This document shows positions 21,881 through 33,421 of a stretch of 64,000 nucleotides of DNA, one piece after another (the first letter of the stretch is position 1; every line of letters starts with the position of its first letter). Under the pieces are notes generated by a model. That model ran no database searches, was not told where the DNA came from, and saw only the letters and a list, made by a program, of their open reading frames with translations. The stretch is from Nemophila menziesii (Eukaryota > Streptophyta > Magnoliopsida > Boraginales > Hydrophyllaceae). The DNA lies in assembly GCA_029959085.1 (NCBI GenBank), contig JARWIR010000018.1, positions 17,855,001 through 17,919,000 of the forward strand. The letters run 5' to 3'. The position numbers and the translations under genes were made by a program.

Positions 21881-22463
21881 TGCAGCAACTACTTCAAAAC
21901 TTCAACTTAAAGAGCTAACCACGAAGCGGATATTCACGAAATAAACATATAAATAAAGCTATTTAAGTAATGATTACTATAATTATACCTAATAAATTTA
22001 CTAATTCTACAAACAAGAATCTTATTCTTGTCCGCAAAATTAGTAAGTTTATTAGGTATAATTATAGTAATATACTTAAATACCTTTATTTATATGTTTG
22101 TTATGCTTCGTGATTAGCTCTTAAAAAGTTAAAGTTTTGAAGTAGATGTTGTAGTAAGTAACTGCACGTAAACTGCTCTTTCCCGTATACAGCCGTTGTG
22201 GCTGGTCAAAGCTTTTTCGAATCCAAATTCTATTTTGCATGTATAGCAAAAGGTACCTAAAAAATATCTGCATGGGTAATGGACTAGGAAAGTACTTGAG
22301 AGAACTTAGGGTTGAACATTAGCTAATAACTAAGGTTTTCGAACCAAAAACCATTGAACATTACCTTGAGGAAGCCTAGCTACAAAGTTGAAGAAACTTG
22401 CTACGTTAAATTTTGAAGGTTTATAAAGAAAACGTTAAATATTAAACCGTTATTACCATCATA

Positions 22464-22720
22464 CTCCCTCCGTTCCACTTAATTTGTCCACTTAGCTTTT
22501 CACAAATATTAAGAAACATAATAAATGCATTCACCATTACAAAAATACCCCTAATAAAGTATCTTGATATCTTAAATGTGTATTGGAAATATAAATTTCA
22601 ATATTTTAATAAGGGTAATAGTGGAAAAAGTAGGAGAAAAAGTGTCTTGAACTCCTAAGTGGACAATATATTTGGAACATTATTTTTAGTAAGGGGACAA
22701 TTTCAGTGGAACAGAGGGAG
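22464..22720. mobile_element. Stowaway-type MITE
   Basis: The ends are CTCCCTCCGTTCCACT and the inverted GGAACAGAGGGAG, with TA target duplications at 22462-22463 and 22721-22722. The CTCCCTCCGTTCC terminus is the hallmark of plant Stowaway (Tc1/mariner) MITEs. It lies only in the right arm of palindrome 1. Confidence 0.95.
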
Positions 22721-25399
22721 TATTATTGAACTTCTATTTCTGGTCGAATTTCTTTTCAAGAAGTTTTTAGGAAATTTCGTCAAAAGATCATGACAATACA
22801 TCACCATCATAGTTAATTTTAATCTCATTTCACTGTTCAGTTAGTTTTAATCTCTAAAAGTAAAGTTATGATATATTTTAATTCCATGCAATGTTCTACC
22901 AAAAAAAAAAACCCCCACATGATTCTTAGTTATATAATTTTTTGTAATCAATTCCGAGAAAACATGAATATTAATTCGAAACGTGAACAAATCGTAAATA
23001 CAAGGATTTACGAGGAAAACGGGTAATCTGTTGCCGACGACGTGAAATTAATTAGTTTACATGATGAAATATTGTAAGCGGAAAACTTGGGAGCTACTGT
23101 GCTTAATGTTTAAGTCGATTCACGATAAGTTTTATTTCTCATTGGGAATAGCGGGGGAAGAACGGCTACACGGCTAGTTTTTTTATCAGGTAAATAAATA
23201 AATTATAAACAATACAAGAAACATAATATTTGCTTCAATACTGGTTTGACTAATCCTGTCAGATTCTGCAAAATAAGGGCTAAACTATCAATTTGAGACT
23301 TAAAAATGGACTAACTTGTCAAACATTTTCTCGACAATTGTCTCCAACCTAGGTGTGTGTTGTTTCAGTGTTTGAGTGACTCGGCTTCTTTGCTCTTAAA
23401 AGTTGCATACTCATCAAGTGTTTTAGCTGAGCCAATTAAGACAATGGTAAAACTATGATTATGAATGTTCAGTAAACATGTAGAGATGAAATTATTACCA
23501 AGTAGGGTATGAACATAATCAAATAAAGGGCCAGCTCCAAGGGCATATCATTAAGTTGACCCAAGAAATAGAAAACCTGAGGAGAATAAAAGAACAAATT
23601 ATATTCTTTACATTAATTAAAAGAATTTTATTTCCTTGATTTGAGTTTGATTTGAGTTTGAACAGTAACTTTTCAGACTAAAGCCCTCAATTTGCAGCTT
23701 CAGAACAAAGACAAAATACAGAGGGATCTAACCTTTGAGACTAGTAATGCTGATCAAATTCTTCCTCTTCATACAAACTCTTTTTGAATGAATCTGAATA
23801 AACATTGGATATACTTATTAGTGAAAGTGAAGGTTGAAAAACAAACATAACATTATCTCAATTTCTCAAAAGTTAGCTAAACACACAAGAAATTCATTTA
23901 TATACCAATAAGCTGAAGAAATAATGGCCTAGAAATAGCCTTCCAATAAGGTATTCAAGTTATATATCTACCCATTAAACCCATTTACATACAATTTCCA
24001 AATTACTCACACGATGGGTAAATTAAATATACAATGTTTTTACATCTATGTTTATGCATGTAATTTTGGACAAATCCATGCCCTTTTAAACACCCAATCC
24101 CAAAGTGTCAGAAAATTAAACAAAAACCAATGAATTCCCCCAAAAACAGAATTTTTCTAGATCATAAAAAAATTAACTAATATTATGAGGACTTTATAAG
24201 GGTATAAATGTAAAGAAAAATAAAACAAGGACCTATTGAGAAAGAACAGAGCACTTCTTCTTACATGTAGGTACAAGAACACCCATTTAAATCTTGAATA
24301 AAATGGCTCATAAAATTAAACATTTTATCAGAAAATTCATTACCTTGTCAGAATCTTTTTCGTAAACTCAATAGAACAGTTCTTGCAAGCCTTCTGTAAT
24401 ATTTGGACTTATACTGCAAAAATAAGACAAGACATGGTTACTATAAATTTTTGGAGAAGAAACTTTTATATTAACAAGATAAAAAACTTGACTCACAATA
24501 AATAGTAAACAAAAACTTTTAATAACCTTTCCATCATTCCAAAATCTAAAGATTAATCTTCCACCACTAAAAATCATCCTTGTATTAAAATCAATATAAT
24601 CCTGCATATATTATCTGCTTTCTAGATTGTTACATCACCTTTTCAACTCTCATATTCATTTCCCATACTCAAAGCCCCCGGCAGAATTAAACATTCATGG
24701 TATATATCAAATAAAGCAAAATTAATACATATATTTTCATGACATGCATTAAATTGAGATAGCATAGTTATAATATCAGAGTCAAATAGTAATATTTATA
24801 TCCATCTAAATATTAGCAACTTCAAAGTAATCTAAAAGATAGCATACATACATGATACATCTACTATTCAATGAGATACAAATACTTTCATTTCAAGAAG
24901 ATAATTAACAAGAACATTCTCACCATGTTCTCCGAGATATTTTACCTAAATCCAATAATTTAAAAAGAATATCACATGTGCAGAAGCACAAGTGAATAAA
25001 AAATACATACCAGAATATAGCACCTATGGTAGTTCTGATAATAAATGGTGGAGTATTTGGATATTTCTCATGTTAATATTCATTCACATCTCAATTGTTT
25101 AAGGCTTTGTATTACATTAAAACTCGACTTATCATTACTTATGGAAGTAAAGATACTTGTTGTCTTTATGTGATGTATCCACATCTCACTTTATCGGGAG
25201 AGAATGGATTACTATTTCATCCCACATCCCACCTAGACTCTTGTATATTCTTTTGTAGGAGATAGTAGTTTTTACTTCTTGTTAGCAACTGGTTAGAGTG
25301 ATGTTAGGATTAATCAAACTAATGATGCACATATTATGTTTCTTGTATCATTTGTAATCTATTTATTTACTCGATAAAAGAACCGGTCGCGAGTTAATA

Positions 25400-26890
25400 T
25401 GTGAGTTTTCTCAGAATTGATGACAAATACTTATTAAAATAATATTATATATTTAAGAATCTTGTCATCGTGTGGATTTTTTTTTTTTTTTTGGAAGAAC
25501 ATCGTGTGGATATAAAGTATATCATAACTTTAGTTTTAGAGATCAAAATTAACTGCACATGAGATGAGATTAAAACTAATCATGATGGTGACATGATCTT
25601 TTGACAAAGATTCATGAAAACTTCTTGAAATGAAATTCGACCAAAAATATGATGATGGTAGTAACTGTTTAATATTGACGTTTTCTTTATAAACCTCCTC
25701 CAGGTTCTTATTTTCAAAATTTAATATAGCAAGTTTCTTCAAGTGTGCAGCTAGGCTTCCTCAAGGTAATGTTCAATGGCTTTTGGTTCGAAAACCTTGG
25801 TTATTAACTAATGTTAACCTTAAGTTCTCTCCACCTTCTTAGTCCATTATCCGTACATATATTCTTTAAAAGGTTTTTGTTTGATTATGTACCACTGGAT
25901 CCTCAGCATGAAGGTGCCTTTTGCTATACCTGCAAAACGGAACTTGGATCCGGAAAAGCTTTGACCAGCCACAATGGCTCAATACACGGTAAAGAGTAAT
26001 TCAAATGCAGTGTGAAGTAATGCAACAACTACTTTAAAACTTTAACTTAAGAGCTAATCACAAAGCGGATATTCACAAAATAAACATATAAATAAAGTTA
26101 ATTAAGTATGATTACTACACTTATACCTAATAAATTTACTAACTCTACATACAAGAATAAGTTACTTAAGTAAATTATTACGTAACTTATTATTGTCTGC
26201 AAAATTTGTAAACTTATTAGGTATAATTATAGTAATCATACATATAAATTTATTTATATATTTGTTTTATGAATAGCCTTTTCGTGATTAGCTCTTAAAA
26301 AGTCGAAGTTTTAAAGTAGGTGTTGCAGTACGTCACACTGCACTTAAACTGCTCTTTCCCGTGTACTGAGCCGTTATGGCTGGTCAAAGCTTTTTCGGAT
26401 CCAAATTCTGTTTTGCAGGTATTACAAAAGATAACTATATGCTAAGGAGGATCAAACAAAAACTTTTTACAAAATATCTGCATGGGTAATGGACTAAGAA
26501 GGTGTACTGGAGAAAACTTAGGGTTGACCTTGAGGAAGCCTAGTTGAAGGAACTTGCTACATCAAATTTTGAAGGTTTATATAGAAAACATCAAATATTA
26601 AACCGTTATTACCATCATAATAATGAACTTTTATTTCTGGTCAAATTTCATTCCTATACGTTTTCAAGAACTTTCGTCAAAAGATCATGACAAAATGTCA
26701 CCATCATAGTTAGTTTTAATCTTATTTCACTGTGCAGTTAGTTTTAATCTCTAAAACTAAAGTTATGATATACATTAAATCCATGCAATGTTCTTCTACC
26801 AAAAAAAAAAAAATCACATGATTCGTAAATATATAATATTTTTAAATTTATTTTAATAAGTATTTGTCATCAATTCCAAGAAAATCTTGC
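25400..26890. repeat. Palindrome 2: inverted duplication of the same zinc-finger region
   Basis: The arms meet around 26151-26196 with ACAAGAATAAGTTAC facing GTAACTTATTATTGT across a 16-nt AT-rich spacer. The arms are about 700-760 bp and reach outward to the GATGACAAATACTTATTAAAAT motif (left, near 25420) and its complement (right, near 26850). Gene content is the same as palindrome 1, with no insertions. Confidence 0.83.
25895..25999 (+). pseudogene. C2H2-like zinc-finger exon, palindrome 2 left arm
   Basis: The frame reads DPQHEGAFCYTCKTELGSGK then ALTSHNGSIHGKE. Spacing is C-x2-C-x12-H-x4-H, a plausible single C2H2 finger with a GKALTSH helix start like plant C2H2 proteins. The expected start codon is CTG here (ATG in the other two copies), so translation as such is unlikely. 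The frame stops right after the finger, but a donor-like CG/GTAAAG at about 25989 could be an exon end. The inverted partner lies at about 26340-26420 on the minus strand. Family assignment beyond 'single C2H2-like finger' is not possible. Confidence 0.6.
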
Positions 26891-28465
26891 TTATCTCTAA
26901 AATCAAATTTGTAGTTTATGGATTTTGTACTGTGTCTCGTAAGTGCTTTAGCTGAGCAAATTAAGAGACAGTACAACTATGATTATGACTGTTTAGTAAA
27001 CATGTAGAGATGAAATTATTACCAAGTAGGGTATGAACATAATCAAATAAAGGGCCAGCTCCAAGGGAATATGAGAGAGAGTTATTAAGTTGACCCAAGA
27101 AATAGAAAACTTGAGGAGAATAAAAGAGCAAATTGTATTTTTTTACACTAATTACAAGAATTTTATTTCCTTGATTTGAGTTTGATCAGTAACTTTTTAG
27201 ACTGGAGCCCAATTTGCAGCTTCAAAACAAAGACAAAAGACAGAGGGATCTAACCTTTGAGACTAATAATTACCTAGGCATAGCCTTGTTTCAACCTCCA
27301 ATAAGGTATTTAAGTTATATATTTACCCATTAAACCCATTTACATACAATTCCCGAATTACTCACAAATTTGCCCATAAAATGATGGCTAATTTAAATAT
27401 TCAATGATTACATCTATAATTACATCTATATTTATGCATTTAATGTTGAACAAATTCATGCCCTTTTAAACACCCAATCCCAAAGTGTCAGAGAATTGAA
27501 CAACAACCCAATGTAAAGAATATTTATGATCAAATTCCCCAAAAAACAAAATATTTCTAGATCATAAAAAAATTAACTACATTTAATATTATGAGAAATT
27601 TTTGAGGGTATAAATGTAAAGAAAAATAAAACAAGGATCAAATGAGAAAGAACAGAGCACTTCTTCTTACATGTAGGTACAAGAACACCCTTTGAATCAT
27701 AGCTTGAAGAACCTGTATCAAAATTTAAGTTTCTTAATGGCTCATAAAATTTAAACATTTTATCAGAAAATTCATTACCTTATCAGACTCTTTTTCGTAA
27801 ACTCAATAGAATACTTTTTGCAAGCCTTCTGTAATATTCGGACTTATACTGCAAAAAGAAGACAAGGTTACTGTAAATTTTTGGAGTAGAAACATATATA
27901 TTAAGAAGATAAAAAACTTGGCTCGCAATAAATAGTAAACAAAAACTTTTAATAACCTTTCCATCATTCCAAAATCATAATAGATTAATCTTCCACCATT
28001 AACATCATTTAAACTATATATCAAGGATGCTGTAATTAAAAATAGAACTTACCATTAGTATGGTTAATAATGAGAATTTGTTTTTGTTACCTACTATTGA
28101 TATATATAATCATTTGACGAGGCAAAAAGCTTCCTTTTTCAAGTTTGATCCAACATTTTCTAATTTATTATGTATTATGTAGCAATGTTATGAAACTCAC
28201 ATGGTATGCGTGAAAAAATGAAAAAGACTAACCCTCGATAAAATTCATACAATTTAAGTATCAATCGAAGAATTAATAAAAATAAAAAAATTTAAAACTA
28301 ACCGTAAGTTGTTGAGATCAATAACGAAAAGCTCCTTGAGTATTTGGATATTTCTTATGTAAATATTCATCACATCTATTAATATTTTACTAATCTTTTA
28401 CATATATGCACCAATTATCAGTTAAATTCAAAGACTCACGGTGATTATTTTTCTGTGTTTCGTAG

Positions 28466-29278
28466 CAGCAAAAGAAAGCCGCCTCCATGGTCCTTCCCGA
28501 TGGATCTCCTTCCCGGTTCTAGCGAAGAACCCAGAGTAAGGTAAAAAAACTCGCCCAATTTGTTATTTTTTTTTTTTTTTTTTTTGGTCGAAACTCCACT
28601 TTATTACGTCAAACCAAGTTATTACAGCCACTATTCACATTACTAATATTTACATAAAAGAGACTCGTCATACTACCCATCTGAACTCGTATCATCCACG
28701 TATTCCACTGTATCCAATATAGATTGCGAGAAATGCTAGTTGTCGAGAAATAACCCCAAATCACTCGTATATCATATGTCTTAAACCCCCTCGCACCTTC
28801 CCAAATCCCCGTGAAAAGAACAACACCAACACCACACACACAACAACCAAAAATCAAAAGGAGGTACTTAATCACGATTAGCATCGCTACCGTGACTTGC
28901 CCCAGTGTAAAACACCAGAAGTCCTCCCATAGAAACAAAACCCATATTTGGGTTTGAACCACGGAGGAGAGGACACGTTGAGGGTAATACTTGTACTTGA
29001 CCCGAATAGTATCAGCGTTACCAATTATCCTTATCCCACACAATATCCTATTTTGGACCCATACCCAACAAAATCTGGCCCAATTCGCCCCTGGACTCCA
29101 AATCGTCAACCTATGTTCTTTCATTTTCTTTATCAAAATTCCTGTAGCATTCTTCCAATTCCGATATCTCACTGCTAATTGTGCTATATATTGTTTCCCC
29201 TCTAATTTATTATTGATTTGCAGGAAACGGGTACAGCCTAATGCCTATGCGAGTGTGGATGCTGAAGAGATGGTATAG
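28466..29278 (+). CDS. Last two exons of an unidentified host gene (partial)
   Basis: Exon A (about 28466/28469-28540) follows an acceptor TTTCGTAGCAG and reads KRKPPPWSFPMDLLPGSSEE plus PRV. Donor AG/GTAAAA is at 28540/28541. Exon B starts at 29224 after TTGATTTGCAG and continues in phase (R) KRVQPNAYASVDAEEMV, stop TAG 29276-29278. The join needs one split Arg codon and is in frame, the main reason to believe it. The intron contains a minus-strand retroposon. I see no convincing upstream exons; the DNA to the left is the duplicated region. It could be a real gene's 3' end whose 5' part was lost, or a duplicated fragment. I do not recognise the protein. Confidence 0.55.
28568..29205 (-). mobile_element. 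Poly(A)-tailed retroposon in an intron, minus strand
   Basis: A run of T at 28568-28586 is the poly(A) tail on the minus strand, preceded (minus sense) by AATAAAG near 28600. Candidate target duplications are AATTTGTTATT left (about 28558-28568) and AATTTATTATT right (about 29204-29214), one mismatch. The 187-codon open frame on the minus strand is hydrophobic with many Trp, Ile and Val and has no recognisable domain, so I treat it as chance. It could be a 5'-truncated LINE or a processed transcript. Confidence 0.5.
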
Positions 29279-29651
29279 CCCAATGAACCTGTTTGTTGAG
29301 ACTTTATTGTATTTTTTTGGATTTTTAAAATCCATAAACTTTGCAGAGTCTACGGATTTTTTTAATTTTATATAGAGTTTGACGGATTTTTTTTAATTGT
29401 ATATAGACTTTGACGGTTTATTATGTCTAGATTTTAATAGAATTATTTTTCTTTTTTTGCATAAAATCAAGAAAAGTCTTTTATTTTATTTTTATTTGTT
29501 CCAAAGAAGTGAGTGTGAAGAGATTTGTGTTTCCCTTTTTGTTCCATCAACCTAATCTTATAAGCGTTTAGACAAAAAAAAAATCAACCTAATCTCACAT
29601 TGTTTTTTGTTGTGAAGAGTTTCTTTTTTCTTTGTTGTTCATGTGAGAGAG
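29279..29651. other. 3' flank of the host exons, no gene seen
   Basis: T-rich sequence, probably 3' UTR then intergenic. A GACGGATTTTTTTAAT-type phrase is repeated at 29350-29410. Confidence 0.4.
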
Positions 29652-29857
29652 TAGGGTTGTAGACGAATCGAGCCGAATACCACATGTACAAGCTTGTTTA
29701 ATGATAAGATTTACGAGTTGAGTCGAACTTAAATTTTAACGAGTCGAGCCGAGCTCAAATTTTTAAGTTTGTTATCATATTGAACGAGCTTTTTTCGAGT
29801 CGATCTCGAGTTATTAACGAATAATTTGTTTTTATATAGGTTTTGCAATATATTTAT

Positions 29858-31387
29858 GATATTATTACCCAAAAGGTCTTGAAGATACCACCTCGTGACC
29901 TAAGAAGACCGGCTCTATAGCCTCTTCTTACTAAAGGGCACATACTAATTTTAACACTATAAGCCAAAAACCATTTACCTTCTTACCCCTTCTTGTTTTT
30001 TATTTACATATATATATACACTAACTTTTATCAAATAAAAATAAAAACCTAAAACACTCTCACCATCTCCTTTCTTTCTCTCTTTGGAGCTCGACCTTCT
30101 CCATCGAAAATCCATGGAGCTTTACTCGAACCACCACCTTACGTAGCTTTACTCTCTTCTTTTCACCTCCTTGAAGCCATACCACCGTCGCACCTCCGAT
30201 CTCCCAGCGAAGCTGCTGACTGTGCAAGAAAACCACCAGAAAATATACGCTCCATTCCAGTGCATATAACCACCAGAAAATTTCGCAACCAACAGACTAG
30301 ATAAATTCACCATCTCCATTCACGACCCATGGCATTCGCGAGAAGAGCTTCGTTTGCTGCCGGTGAGAGGAGCTTCATTCGCTGCTGATTAAAAGAGGTT
30401 ATTCGCCGCCGTTCGCTGCCGGTGAGAGGAGCTTCATTCTATAACAAAGCATATCTGAGACGAAGGAGATCGCAAAGCAGATCCGTGACCTCTGGAGTTA
30501 CAGATGGATCTTTTGTTATGCTTTAGATCTTCTCTTTATTCCACCAAAGGACCCGCGACAACAGTCCGCACTCAGCCTTTTCTTCGATGTGGATTGGCTC
30601 CGGCACCATCACACACGTTTTGCTGGAGAAGATGGTCGGAGCTGTGGCTGAACCACCAGCCTTTTTTTTATTCGCATACAGAGTACGCATAGTGGATTCT
30701 GTTTTCTTTTTCTTTCAAATCTGGTTAAACGAGTGGTTATTTTGTTGTTTGTATTTTTTCCTTGTAATTATATGTAATAATTTCATTTTTGTAATGTAAA
30801 ATAGATTTTTGTATTAAATTCAATAACTTTTGTCTAAATGCTCAGCACTTTACTGATTATACGAGAAATGCTCAGTAAATTTTCTGATTATACGAAAAAA
30901 CGCTCAGCAAGTTACTGAGCATGCTCAGTGTAGATACTAAGCAAACAAGCACGCTCAGAAAGTCATTCAACAAAAAAATCGAATACTCTGCAATTTTTTT
31001 CGATACTCAACAATTTTTTTCATGCTCAGTAGTCAATGCTCAGAACTTATTTCCACGCTCAGTACTCCAGGCTCAGAACTTTTTTCCACGCTCAGAATTT
31101 TTTATGGCGGTGGTCGGTGGTTATGGTCGGAGCTGGAATTTATTTGATAATTAATGAAGAAGGAGAGAGAAAAGATGATAAAGGAGGAGAGAGATTAATG
31201 GTAATGGAGGAGAGAGAGAGTAATGGTAGTGGAGGAGAGAGAAGAATCTTTTTTATTTTGTCTTATATGCTCTAGAAGGGTAGTTATGACATTGGACATC
31301 TTATTGGCCTCTAAGAAGGAGAGAGGAATTGAATAGCTCCTATGTGTCACTACAATAATCTTTAAGACCCCATGGGTAATTGACCCC
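29858..31387. mobile_element. Non-autonomous Mutator-like element, second copy
   Basis: In inverted orientation it has the same ends as 1167-2916: one end GGGTCAATTACCCATGGGG, the other ATTATTACCCAAAAGGTCTT followed by CACCTCGTGACCTAA. ATATTTAT flanks both sides (29850-29857 and 31388-31395), an 8-9 bp target duplication. The interior differs from copy 1 except for the ends, a CT/GA-rich part near one end and the motif array. The GC-rich segment at 30060-30660 (repeated CGCTGCCGGTGAGAGGAGC) may be captured host sequence. No transposase. Confidence 0.8.
30838..31100. repeat. Array of ATGCTCAG motifs in the Mutator-like element
   Basis: About a dozen copies of (A/C)(T/C)GCTCAG at irregular 15-30 bp spacing, the reverse complement of the CTGAGCRT array at 1470-1850. 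It occupies the same subterminal position relative to the GGGTCAATTACC end. Conservation of the array between copies with unlike interiors suggests function in transposition. Confidence 0.8.
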
Positions 31388-31594
31388 ATATTTATTGATA
31401 ACTATAACATTTTTTTACTTATATATTTTTTATGAGTTAACGAACGAGCTCGAACAACTCGTATTTTTAACGAACGAGATCGAATAAACATTTTTGTTCG
31501 TTTATATAAACGAACGAGTTCGAACGAGCTTTTTCCCAAGCCGAGCTCGAGCGGCTCGCGAGCGGCTTTGTTCGTTTACAGCCCTATGAGAGAG

Positions 31595-32452
31595 TAAGGT
31601 TGAGATATGAGCCCAATAGGTGAAGAGCTTCTTTTTGCTTTGATCTGTGGTTTCTTTTTTTGTTCCTATGCGAGTCTAAGGTGAAAATATGGGTACGACT
31701 CAATGGCCCCTGTATTGTTCAATAAAGTGTGAAATGTGAAAAAATTGGTACAACCCATTGATATTTGATTGGATTTGAACCTAAATGTAAAGGCCTAAAT
31801 TTAAATTGGATTCAAACATTTTCCATGTTTACATTCCCCCCTGTACGTTAAAAGTTAAAAGGATTTGGATAGGACTTAAACTCAAATGTAGTGACCTATA
31901 ATTCACATCATTACTGTTGCTTCGAGATAGGTATGTACCAACATTGGTACAACGTACTAGTTGAACCTTACACGTTGATTTTATAACACCTCGCGGTTAT
32001 TCCGAGATTGGTACGTACCAAACACAAAGCTGAAACTCAATATGAAAAAATAAAAACAAAAAAATTCAATAACAAGGGTGTATAAGTCATTAGGACCAAC
32101 CAGATTGACAACCAATGTCTTTATTAGTATTAGTAAGGAACTATGCCTTTTAAAATAATGTTTTAGTTAGTTGTGTCTATATTAGTAATTTTCACTTCTA
32201 ATGTTAAGGTAATGAAGAAATAAGAATTGAGCAAGTGATAATAAACACATAAAATTCTTGCAAGTGGTAATAAAAAGAATGAGAAAGTGGTAATAAACAC
32301 AGAAAATTCTTGCATATATCATGTTCTCTCAAGAAGGGAGATTCTTATATAAACCTAGACTACCACATTATTAGACAAAAAAAAAAGACTACCATATTAC
32401 TAGTAGTGTATTAATAAAACAATACGTAAGTCTTTTCTTTTAGCTTATTATG
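31595..32452. other. Intergenic, no gene recognised
   Basis: Nothing coding. Two short direct repeats of an AGTGGTAATAAACACA-GAAAATTCTTGC phrase occur at about 32236-32315. Confidence 0.45.
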
Positions 32453-33300
32453 TGTTGGAACATTTGAAGATAAAAAATGGTGTTTAGCTTTTTCCCACAT
32501 TGGTTGGTAATAAAGGTTTATACCTTATTTTATACTTTGTACTATAATCTAAGTCCAAAGATCCAATACCCATGCACATGGCAAGGCAATGATTTAGCCC
32601 ACACGCGCGCACCACCACCACCACCACCCGCCCGGCCCGGCGACGACGTGGGTCGTGGGTCGTGGGTCGTGTGTCGTGGGTCGTTGGTCGTTGGTCGTTG
32701 GGGAGTCAAAAAATGAAAAATGAAATGGATTTTTCTACCATCTCTTATAGTGGTCCTTGACACTCAAACGTAGAGACAAGTCTCCACCAATCACGCACGC
32801 GTTAACTTCAGCAGCTGTTACAACACGTGGGAATATCAAAGAAGCGTTAATTCACTCCAGCAGCTGTTACATCACGTGGGAATTGGAAAGTCAAATCGGA
32901 TTGGTTACAAGATATCAAAACGTGGAGGTCAAAAGCCAAATCAAAACCGTCAACCCAATCAAGTCAATTACGGGAGGTAATCATGGGACTTGATGGGGAC
33001 GTTTCAGAAAAGGCTTGAGTCTTCCTCTCATCTCCCCTATATAAAGAGGTCTCACTCCACTCTTTCCAAGCTACGAAATACACAAAAAGGAATAAACACT
33101 CTGCCTCTTCTCTCTTTAAACTAGTAGTTTTCCGTTAGAGATACTAGTCCGCCGGAATATCTTTTTAACGACCGAGGACTCTGTTGTTCTTTTCTTTTCC
33201 GTGTAAATCTGTATTTCCATTTGAATTTCCGTGTAATTGTTATTCAAATTTTATTGTAATCGTAATTCGTAATTCAGTTTTTCTTGTAATAGTTAGTTTA
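32453..33300 (+). repeat. Copia-type LTR remnant (approximate 3' end)
   Basis: It starts TGTTGGAACATTTG and contains TTTTTCCCACATTGGTTGG, a phrase typical of plant Copia LTRs. A TATA box TATATAAAG lies at 33038-33046. It precedes a gag start at 33422 belonging to the same lineage as the old element at 8008. The LTR end and primer site are unclear. No second LTR is seen. Confidence 0.6.
32648..32702. repeat. 7-bp minisatellite (GTCGTGG)
   Basis: About eight copies of GTCGTGG/GTCGTTG follow a CCACCACC run and GC-rich CCCGGCCCGGCGACGACG inside the Copia-type LTR. The last copies share a T variant, so the array probably grew from one end. Confidence 0.9.
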
Positions 33301-33421
33301 CTTTAAAACTGTTTTTACTTCATTTGTTTTGGAAACCATTTCTATTTGTGAAACCGGTGATTACTTTTAATCACAATTTAAAAAGATATTCATTTTCTTT
33401 TTCCACCGGTTATTTTTGAAA

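Larger units (their letters stand above)
19832..23264. repeat. Palindrome 1: inverted duplication of a zinc-finger gene 5' region
   Basis: The left arm (19832-22020) and right arm (22024-23264) are inverted copies meeting with a 3-nt spacer (ACAAGAAT-CTT-ATTCTTGT, 22013-22031). After removing the hAT in the left arm (20477-21633) and the Stowaway in the right arm (22464-22720), both arms are about 1 kb and collinear. Outer ends match as GGATTAGTCAAACTAGT against its complement at 23243-23264. Each arm carries promoter-like sequence, a 5' leader and intron, and the first coding segment of a small C2H2-like gene. Arm divergence and the arm-specific insertions argue against an assembly artefact. 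Confidence 0.85.
19700..25100. repeat. Direct duplication, unit 1
   Basis: This stretch and 25165-28385 share the same order of segments: a start near TCCACATCTC-CTTT-TCGGGAG, a zinc-finger palindrome, a block containing AACATGTAGAGATGAAATTA, exon-like segments on the minus strand (24368-24430 against 27803-27860) and an end near GAGTATTTGGATATTTCT. Unit 1 is longer mainly because of two transposon insertions, longer palindrome arms and an extra AT-rich stretch at 24610-25060. The minus-strand segments carry good splice-like borders (for example TTTTGCAG before the conserved piece at 24410), so the unit may derive from a host locus that I cannot identify. Confidence 0.7.
25165..28385. repeat. 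Direct duplication, unit 2
   Basis: Second copy of the unit described for 19700-25100, starting near GTATCCACATCTCACTTTATCGGG. It carries neither the hAT nor the Stowaway of unit 1. It therefore either predates those insertions or derives from a copy without them. Confidence 0.7.
29652..31586. mobile_element. hAT MITE split by a Mutator-like insertion
   Basis: The ends TAGGGTTGTAGACGAA and inverted TTCGTTTACAGCCCTA are terminal inverted repeats, and the target duplication TGAGAGAG is perfect (29644-29651 and 31587-31594). The element itself is only about 405 bp (29652-29857 plus 31388-31586) and is rich in GAGCTCGA / ACGAACGAG subterminal repeats. It has no coding capacity. Confidence 0.9.

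Noticed and set aside
22013..22031. Palindrome centre as a terminator hairpin or an assembly chimera
   Set aside because: Arms extend about 1 kb, are diverged and carry different transposons, which neither explanation accounts for.
28609..29172. 187-codon hydrophobic minus-strand frame, possibly a membrane protein
   Set aside because: It lies inside the poly(A)-tailed insertion, has no recognisable family and runs to the 3' end of the retroposon; composition alone explains it.
30504..30799. Short frames with Gly/Thr/Pro-rich starts inside the Mutator-like element
   Set aside because: Under 80 codons, overlapping in two frames and lacking any recognisable domain; at most captured fragments.
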